Below are positions 5,554-10,057 of a DNA stretch of 10,057 bases, piece after piece. Within the stretch, counting starts at the first letter, position 1. The number at the start of each line of letters is the position of its first letter. The DNA lies in contig QIJI01000373.1 of the NCBI GenBank assembly GCA_003231795.1, positions 1-10,057 on the forward strand, given 5' to 3'. The position numbers were made by a program, and so were the translations under genes. The notes under the pieces are model-generated. The model did no database searches. It was not told the origin of the DNA and was given only the letters and a program-made list of their open reading frames with translations. The stretch comes from Gammaproteobacteria bacterium. GTDB taxonomy: Bacteria; Pseudomonadota; Gammaproteobacteria; GCA-001735895.

Positions 5554-6921
5554 ATGCAACGATCTATTTCCAGGCTTTTCGGTCTTTTCGCTGTTTTATG
5601 CAGTTTTGTGGTGTCCGCGCAAGGCACACTGAGCATCGAGCAGGCGATCGAACTCGCGCTGGCGCAGGATCCACGTATCGCAGAAAAGCAGGCCTTCGTG
5701 CGTAAAGCTCAGGGCCTGTTGCAAGAGGCCGAAGGCTCAGGCGGGTTGCGTTACTCGGTAGATAGTTTTGTCGCAGTCGCAAATGGTGTGGACGGTGGTT
5801 TTTATGAAGACGGTGAATCTTCCTGTAGTAACAACTGCGAGCCTCGCGATGATCTTTATGATCTCGACGATGGGCTGTCGCTGTGGGGGGGGTTAACCTT
5901 CAGTATCATCAAACCCCTGTCAACCTTCGGACGACTGGAGAGTTATCAGAATGCCGCCAAAAACAATATTCTGATAAAACAACAGGATGTCTATTTGCAG
6001 CGCGACGAAGTCGCGTTACAGGTAGTGCGGGCTTATTACGGATACCTTACCGCTCGCGATAGCCGTTTTTTACTCGAAGATACTCTTAAACGTTTGTCGG
6101 GTGCGCTGGAACTGGTCGAAGGCTGGCTCGAGGATGGCGAAGGTAACGCCAGTCAGACTGACAAGTTTGCATTGCAGTCGGGGATAGGGCTGGTCGACAG
6201 TTTTCTGGCTGAAGCAAAGCGTGTTGAATTGGTTGCGATGGCGGGCCTGCAATTTTTAACCGGTCGCGATGAAACAGTTATCGAACTCGTGGATAGTCGC
6301 TTGAGACCCTTGCCGATGCCGCAGGAGAGTCTCGATCAATGGATTGAACTGGCGATTGCCAATCGTCCTGAATTCAAACAGGTAGAAGCCGGCCTCGCCG
6401 CACGACGGGCGTTGGTACAGGCGAAACGTGCCGACAAGAAACCGATTGTATTTGCCGGGGTAGCCGGTTCGCTGGCTTACGCGCCAGGTCGCGATACGCT
6501 CGATAACCCTTACATTACCGATCCGTTTAATCATGCCGCGATATCACCCCTGATAGGTATGCGCTGGCAGTGGGAAGCCGGTGCGCAACCAGCGCGAGTG
6601 GTGCAGGCGCAGGCTGATCTCGACGCGCTGGTGCATAAGGCTTCGTTCGCGCGAGCCGGCATACCGTTTCAGGTGCGCGAAGAGTATTACGCAATGCAGG
6701 CGCGATATCAGTCAATTCAGTCGATGAAGTCCAGTTCCAGGGCCGCCAGGCGCTGGATGATCGCCGCTTATGCAGATTTTGAAGCAGGTCTTGAACAAGC
6801 CGACAAGATTCTGACCGCGTTGCAGGTTTATGTACTCGCTTACTCGGACTATCTCAAGGCGGTCAATGAATTTAATAACCATATTTCCAGACTTAGAAGC
6901 GTCAGCGGGGTGTTTCAGTGA
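5554..6921 (+). CDS. TolC-family outer membrane efflux/secretion channel protein
   Basis: TolC-type proteins form trimeric channels with an outer membrane beta-barrel and a long periplasmic helical tunnel, and work with inner membrane pumps. The 455-residue product starts with a Sec signal peptide (about 1-23, hydrophobic LFGLFAVLCSFVVSAQG). Two OEP-type repeats follow. The first starts LSIEQAIELALAQDPRIAEKQ (26-46) with FSIIKPLSTFGRLESYQ (116-132) just after a surface-loop candidate. The second starts near IELAIANRPEFKQVEAGLAARR. The C-terminus has the family pattern of a helix ending in ADKILTALQVYVLAYSDYLKAV. Residues about 85-107 form an acidic loop with Cys91 and Cys95. The last codons overlap the next gene by 4 bases (GTGA), so the two proteins are probably co-translated and may work together. 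No inner membrane pump or adaptor gene is adjacent. The ribosome binding site is weak. The substrate cannot be told from sequence. Confidence 0.88.
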   Translation: MQRSISRLFGLFAVLCSFVVSAQGTLSIEQAIELALAQDPRIAEKQAFVRKAQGLLQEAEGSGGLRYSVDSFVAVANGVDGGFYEDGESSCSNNCEPRDDLYDLDDGLSLWGGLTFSIIKPLSTFGRLESYQNAAKNNILIKQQDVYLQRDEVALQVVRAYYGYLTARDSRFLLEDTLKRLSGALELVEGWLEDGEGNASQTDKFALQSGIGLVDSFLAEAKRVELVAMAGLQFLTGRDETVIELVDSRLRPLPMPQESLDQWIELAIANRPEFKQVEAGLAARRALVQAKRADKKPIVFAGVAGSLAYAPGRDTLDNPYITDPFNHAAISPLIGMRWQWEAGAQPARVVQAQADLDALVHKASFARAGIPFQVREEYYAMQARYQSIQSMKSSSRAARRWMIAAYADFEAGLEQADKILTALQVYVLAYSDYLKAVNEFNNHISRLRSVSGVFQ

Positions 6922-7508
6922 AAAAATTAGTCCTTCTCGTATTTTTGATGGTAACTGCGCCGGTTTATGCCGTGGAGGGACCCGAGCAACTGATTAAAAG
7001 TATTGCAGACAGGGTACTGTCGAAATTAAAAGCGAATACGTCAACCTATCAGGAGCAACCCGAGTTGCTGAACAAACTGGTGGATGAGGTGGTGTTACCG
7101 AATTTTGATTTTTCGGCGATGACAGATCTCGCGCTGGGACGTTACAAGGATAAAATCAACGCCGAGCAGAAACCGGTTATCGAAAACGAATTCAGGTTGT
7201 TGCTGGTGCGTACCTATGGCTCGGCGCTGCTTGAGTATAGCGATCAGGCACTGGTATATCTGCCAATGGAAGGTGCCGAAGCTGATGGTGATGTCACGGT
7301 GAGGACCGAAATCGAACAATCCGGAGGTTTTCCAATTCCGATTGACTACAAATTGCGGCTCGGCGACGCCGGTTGGAAAGTTTATGACGTCAGTGTTGAT
7401 GAGGTCAGTCTGGTGACCAATTATCGCTCCAGTTTCGCGCGCGCGATCAAGAAAAACGGCATCGACGGGTTGATCGAAACGCTTAAGGCGCGTAACGCAA
7501 AACAGTAA
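6918..7508 (+). CDS. MlaC/Ttg2D-family periplasmic lipid-binding protein
   Basis: MlaC proteins ferry phospholipids across the periplasm between an outer membrane complex and the MlaFEDB ABC transporter; related proteins (HpnM) sit in hopanoid clusters. The 196 residues begin with a Sec signal peptide (MKKLVLLVFLMVTAPVYA, cleavage after Ala18). The body has family features: LLNKLVDEVVLPNFDFSAMTDLALGR, then EFRLLLVRTYGSALLEY, and the late WKVYDVSVDEVSLVTNYRSSF stretch followed by GIDGLIETLKA. It starts with GTG inside the stop of the TolC-like gene. In related genomes mlaC sits in mlaFEDCB just upstream of murA. Here murA follows, but mlaF, mlaE, mlaD, mlaB and ibaG are all absent from this position. 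Whether it serves a Mla transporter encoded elsewhere or a different TolC-linked system is unknown. Confidence 0.9.
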   Translation: MKKLVLLVFLMVTAPVYAVEGPEQLIKSIADRVLSKLKANTSTYQEQPELLNKLVDEVVLPNFDFSAMTDLALGRYKDKINAEQKPVIENEFRLLLVRTYGSALLEYSDQALVYLPMEGAEADGDVTVRTEIEQSGGFPIPIDYKLRLGDAGWKVYDVSVDEVSLVTNYRSSFARAIKKNGIDGLIETLKARNAKQ

Positions 7509-7684
7509 ATCCGGTCGCAGTAGAATGCTGGTGAGAAATGCGGGCTAGCCATTCATCGGGGTAAATTTATCGCTCTAGCCGCGATCATCTGTATAATTCT
7601 GTTTTCCCGCGGATGGTGCTCGAAAAGCAGTAAAAATCAAAATAATCCTGTTAGAATAGCCGCCCTTGTAGGCGCAGGCCGGGC
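7509..7684 (+). promoter_or_regulatory. mlaC-murA intergenic region with two candidate murA promoters
   Basis: This 176-base gap carries a perfect -10 hexamer TATAAT (7592-7597) with a poor -35. Nearer the gene there is an extended -10, TG-T-TAGAAT (7649-7657), which can work without a good -35. An inverted repeat gcgggctag (about 7537-7545) against ctagccgc (7574-7581) lies early in the gap and could be the end of the mlaC transcript, but it has no T-run. No strong ribosome binding site precedes the murA ATG. Confidence 0.4.
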
Positions 7685-8944
7685 ATGAATAAACTTATTA
7701 TCAAAGGCGGAATACCTCTGGCGGGCCAGGTTCGGATATCCGGCTCCAAAAACGCTGTATTACCTATTCTGGCGGGTACTTTGCTGGCGGATAGCCCCGT
7801 CATCATTCGCAACGTACCACATTTGCACGACGTTACTACAACCATGGAACTACTGGGCCGGATGGGTGTGCAATTAACCATTGGTGAAAAGATGAGCATC
7901 GAGGTCGACCCGACCTATCTGGAAAATACCTTTGCCCCCTACGAACTGGTTAAGACCATGCGTGCCTCGATACTGGTGCTCGGGCCATTGCTGGCTCGCC
8001 ATGGTGAGGCTGAAGTGTCACTGCCCGGTGGTTGTGCCATTGGCGCGCGTCCGGTCGATATGCACCTCAGCGGTCTCGAAGCGATGGGAGCGGATATCCG
8101 AGTCGAACAAGGCTATATCAAGGCCCGCTGTGACCGGCTCAAGGGAGCGCGAATTGTGATGGACCAGGTGACTGTTACCGGTACCGAGAATCTGATGATG
8201 GCGGCGAGTCTGGCCGACGGTACCTCGGTAATCGAAAATGCGGCTCGTGAGCCTGAGGTGGTCGATCTGGCCGATTTTATCAATGCTATGGGCGGGCAAA
8301 TAGAAGACGCAGGAACCGATTTGATTACCATTCACGGGGTCAAGAATTTACGCGGTTGCGATTACTCGGTATTGCCTGATCGAATCGAAACTGGTACTTA
8401 TCTGGTAGCTGCGGCTATTACCGGCGGCAAAGTACTGATCAAACATACCGATCCAAGATTGCTGGATGCAGTGCTCGCCAAGCTGGAAGAAGCCGGAGCC
8501 GTGATTGACATCGGTGATGACTGGATCGAGCTCGACATGGAAGGACGCAAACCGCAGGCGGTTAATATTCGTACTGCGCCCTATCCCGGTTTTCCTACCG
8601 ATATGCAGGCCCAATTCTGTGCGCTCAACGCGATCGCGCAAGGTACCGGTTCGGTAACCGAAACCGTTTTCGAAAATCGATTTATGCATATCCAGGAATT
8701 CATGCGACTCGGAGCTGACGTCAATCTGGAAGGCAATACGGTTATTATTCAGGGCGTTGCAGAATTAAACGGAGCCCAGGTAATGGCGACCGATTTACGC
8801 GCTTCCGCAAGCCTTATTCTGGCCGGCCTGGTGGCCAAGGGGGAAACCGTGGTCGATCGAATTTACCATATCGATCGCGGTTATGATCATATCGAAGAAA
8901 AACTGGCCGGCCTCGGCGCACAGATTCAACGCGTTCCGAACTAG
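7685..8944 (+). CDS. murA: UDP-N-acetylglucosamine 1-carboxyvinyltransferase MurA
   Basis: Cytoplasmic enzyme that transfers enolpyruvate from PEP to UDP-GlcNAc, the first committed step of peptidoglycan synthesis and the target of fosfomycin. The 419-residue length equals that of E. coli MurA. Landmarks are SGSKNAVLP with Lys22, Arg93 in KTMRAS, the active-site loop SLPGGCAIGARPVD with Cys117, Asp306 in PGFPTDMQAQ and Arg372 in DLRASASLILAG. Because the loop has Cys (not Asp, as in naturally resistant bacteria), it is expected to be fosfomycin sensitive. The ATG start gives the normal MNKLIIKGG N-terminus. It lies upstream of hisG, as in pseudomonads. Confidence 0.98.
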   Translation: MNKLIIKGGIPLAGQVRISGSKNAVLPILAGTLLADSPVIIRNVPHLHDVTTTMELLGRMGVQLTIGEKMSIEVDPTYLENTFAPYELVKTMRASILVLGPLLARHGEAEVSLPGGCAIGARPVDMHLSGLEAMGADIRVEQGYIKARCDRLKGARIVMDQVTVTGTENLMMAASLADGTSVIENAAREPEVVDLADFINAMGGQIEDAGTDLITIHGVKNLRGCDYSVLPDRIETGTYLVAAAITGGKVLIKHTDPRLLDAVLAKLEEAGAVIDIGDDWIELDMEGRKPQAVNIRTAPYPGFPTDMQAQFCALNAIAQGTGSVTETVFENRFMHIQEFMRLGADVNLEGNTVIIQGVAELNGAQVMATDLRASASLILAGLVAKGETVVDRIYHIDRGYDHIEEKLAGLGAQIQRVPN

Positions 8945-9011
8945 TGGTCGGGCACTAGACCTAGCCCGGAAAATTCACAAATCATGCACCGTCTCGATAG
9001 TCTATTGATTC

Positions 9012-9077
9012 CACAAGAAATATTTCCTCAGTCGCTCGTAATCGTCGATACGAGACTCTTTCGGAAATTTCCTTGTG
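9012..9077. repeat. 66-base imperfect palindrome between murA and hisG
   Basis: The outer arms cacaagaaatatttcc (9012-9027) and ggaaatttccttgtg (9063-9077) pair with one-base bulges. The inner arms ctcgta (9035-9040) and tacgag (9049-9054) pair perfectly around an 8-base loop. The arms are mostly A+T-rich and are not followed by a run of T, so an ordinary terminator is unlikely. It could be a small repeat element, a transcript-stabilising hairpin, or a regulatory leader for hisG. Confidence 0.55.
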
Positions 9078-9088
9078 AAAACAATATC

Positions 9089-9107
9089 CTGCGCGATCCT
9101 GGCGCAG
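9089..9107 (+). other. Short G+C-rich hairpin in the hisG leader
   Basis: The arms ctgcgc (9089-9094) and gcgcag (9102-9107) enclose a 7-base loop. It is followed by atttgtgaaattt, not a T-run, so it is at best a weak terminator. It lies 32 bases before the hisG ATG, where it could influence translation or transcript stability. Confidence 0.3.
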
Positions 9108-9139
9108 ATTTGTGAAATTTACGGGCTAAATTATTTCAA

Positions 9140-9769
9140 ATGAATACCGAGTTAACCATCGCGCTCGCCAAGGGCCGCATTCTGGCTGATACGCTGCCGT
9201 TACTGTCCCGGGCTGGAATCGAACCGGTGGACGATCTGAACACTAGTCGAAAGCTGGTATTCGCGACCAACCGGGATAACATCAAACTTGTTTTGATTCG
9301 CTCTGCCGACGTAGCGACTTATGTGCAATACGGTGCGGCTGATATGGGTGTTGCCGGCAAAGACATACTGCTTGAGCATGGCGGGGAAGGTCTCTACGAA
9401 AGGCTCGATCTTAAAATTGCGACCTGCAGGATGATGACGGCCGGATTCAAGGACAAACCGTTGCCGCGAGTGCGCCTCAAGGTGGCGACAAAATATCCCA
9501 GGATTACACGCCAGTTTTTTCTCGATCAGGGACGCCAGGTAGAATTGATCAAATTATATGGATCGATGGAACTCGCCCCCGTCGTCGGCCTGGCTGATAT
9601 TATTGTAGATCTGGTCGATAGCGGCAATACCCTGAAGGCAAATGGATTGACGCCGTTACAGCTGATTACTGCAATCAGTTCGCGTCTGATCATCAATCGC
9701 GCTTCGTTGAAAATGAAAAACCGGGCCATCAATGAAGTGGTCGCCAAAATCGAAAGCGCCATCGTTTAG
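9140..9769 (+). CDS. hisG: ATP phosphoribosyltransferase catalytic subunit HisG (short form)
   Basis: Cytoplasmic enzyme that joins ATP and PRPP in the first step of histidine synthesis. At 209 residues it is the short HisG type, which lacks the C-terminal regulatory domain and needs the histidyl-tRNA-synthetase-like subunit HisZ; hisZ is not in the window and is expected elsewhere. Motifs include LTIALAKGRI (5-14) at the N-terminus, YGAADMGVAGKDIL (64-77), and the PRPP-binding loop IVDLVDSGNTLKANGL (155-170). The ATG gives the standard N-terminus but has no clear ribosome binding site. hisD starts one base after the stop, so the two are in one operon. Long-form feedback inhibition through an ACT-like domain is not possible in this protein alone. 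Confidence 0.97.
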   Translation: MNTELTIALAKGRILADTLPLLSRAGIEPVDDLNTSRKLVFATNRDNIKLVLIRSADVATYVQYGAADMGVAGKDILLEHGGEGLYERLDLKIATCRMMTAGFKDKPLPRVRLKVATKYPRITRQFFLDQGRQVELIKLYGSMELAPVVGLADIIVDLVDSGNTLKANGLTPLQLITAISSRLIINRASLKMKNRAINEVVAKIESAIV

Positions 9770-9770
9770 T

Positions 9771-10057
9771 ATGAACATAAATCGCCTTAGTAGTCAGCAG
9801 CCCGACTTCCAGTCCCGACTCGAGCGCTTGCTGGCCTGGGAAACAGTCTCGGATGAATCGGTCAGTAAGACGGTGAGCGAAATTCTGGCGGCGGTTAAGG
9901 CTGATGGCGACACTGCGGTGCTGAAGTACAGTCGCCGCTTCGACGGGCTTGTGGTCGATGATATGGCCGAACTGGAAATGCCGCGGTCGCGTTTGCAGCA
10001 GGCACATGAAAATATTGATGTCGAACAACGTGAAGCGCTACAGATAGCAGCCGATCG
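9771..10057 (+). CDS. hisD: Histidinol dehydrogenase HisD, N-terminal part (runs off the right edge)
   Basis: Zinc- and NAD-dependent enzyme that oxidises L-histidinol to histidine, the last steps of the pathway. From the ATG at 9771, 95 codons are open up to the window edge. They begin MNINRLSSQQPDFQSRLERL and include VSKTVSEILAAVKADGDTAVLKYSRRFDG (about 32-60). This is the family's N-terminal helical region, with the characteristic GD.A...Y...FD pattern. The catalytic and zinc-binding residues lie outside the window. Spacing of one base from hisG and the shared direction indicate one his transcript. No ribosome binding site of note is visible, so coupling to hisG translation is likely. Confidence 0.95.
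   Translation, partial: MNINRLSSQQPDFQSRLERLLAWETVSDESVSKTVSEILAAVKADGDTAVLKYSRRFDGLVVDDMAELEMPRSRLQQAHENIDVEQREALQIAAD

Larger units (their letters stand above)
8945..9139. other. murA-hisG intergenic region
   Basis: These 195 bases hold no gene. Near the murA stop is a small inverted repeat cgggc/gcccg (8949-8953, 8964-8968) with no T-run. Then come the larger palindrome at 9012-9077 and a short hairpin at 9089-9107, listed separately. The hisG ATG is preceded by an A+T-rich stretch without a clear Shine-Dalgarno sequence. No confident promoter was found. Confidence 0.5.

Noticed and set aside
8018..8689. Minus-strand ORFs opposite murA
   Set aside because: They lie within an intact murA with all active-site residues and have no recognisable homology.
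8949..8968. cgggc/gcccg hairpin as a murA terminator
   Set aside because: The stem is only 5 bp with a 10-base loop and no following T-run, so it does not meet the standard for an intrinsic terminator.

Overview
The window is a chromosomal housekeeping region from a Gammaproteobacterium, probably a free-living and possibly uncultured one. The evidence is the order lptC-lptA-lptB-rpoN, the two KDO genes kdsD and kdsC beside it, a fabA that closely resembles the gammaproteobacterial enzyme, and murA followed by hisG and hisD, an order known from pseudomonads. Base composition looks even, near 50% G+C. No tRNA, rRNA, CRISPR array, transposase or phage gene was seen.

Minus-strand block (1-5331). 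Read in its own direction this runs fabA, a YrbG-type calcium/cation antiporter, kdsD, kdsC, lptC, lptA, lptB and the start of rpoN, which leaves the window at base 1. Apart from fabA, this is the standard outer-membrane block. KdsD and KdsC make KDO. LptC, LptA and LptB are parts of the machine that moves lipopolysaccharide to the cell surface. RpoN is sigma-54. fabA, the dehydratase/isomerase that starts unsaturated fatty acid synthesis, is an unusual upstream neighbour.

Plus-strand block (5554-10057). A TolC-family outer membrane protein gene overlaps an mlaC-family gene by 4 bases. After a 176-base gap comes murA (peptidoglycan precursor synthesis), then hisG and the start of hisD (histidine synthesis), which runs off the right edge. 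In related genomes the slot between the antiporter and murA holds the whole mlaFEDCB-ibaG phospholipid transport operon. Here only an MlaC-like protein remains, paired with a TolC-like protein.

The most striking feature is a roughly 148-base imperfect palindrome (about 1508-1655) that lies exactly over the lptC/lptA junction. It is open in the lptA frame and encodes a 48-residue basic stretch placed between the first four residues of LptA and its signal peptide. Removing it in frame restores an ordinary short signal peptide. This looks like a small palindromic repeat element, without a transposase gene, inserted into an essential gene. A smaller imperfect palindrome (9012-9077) sits between murA and hisG.
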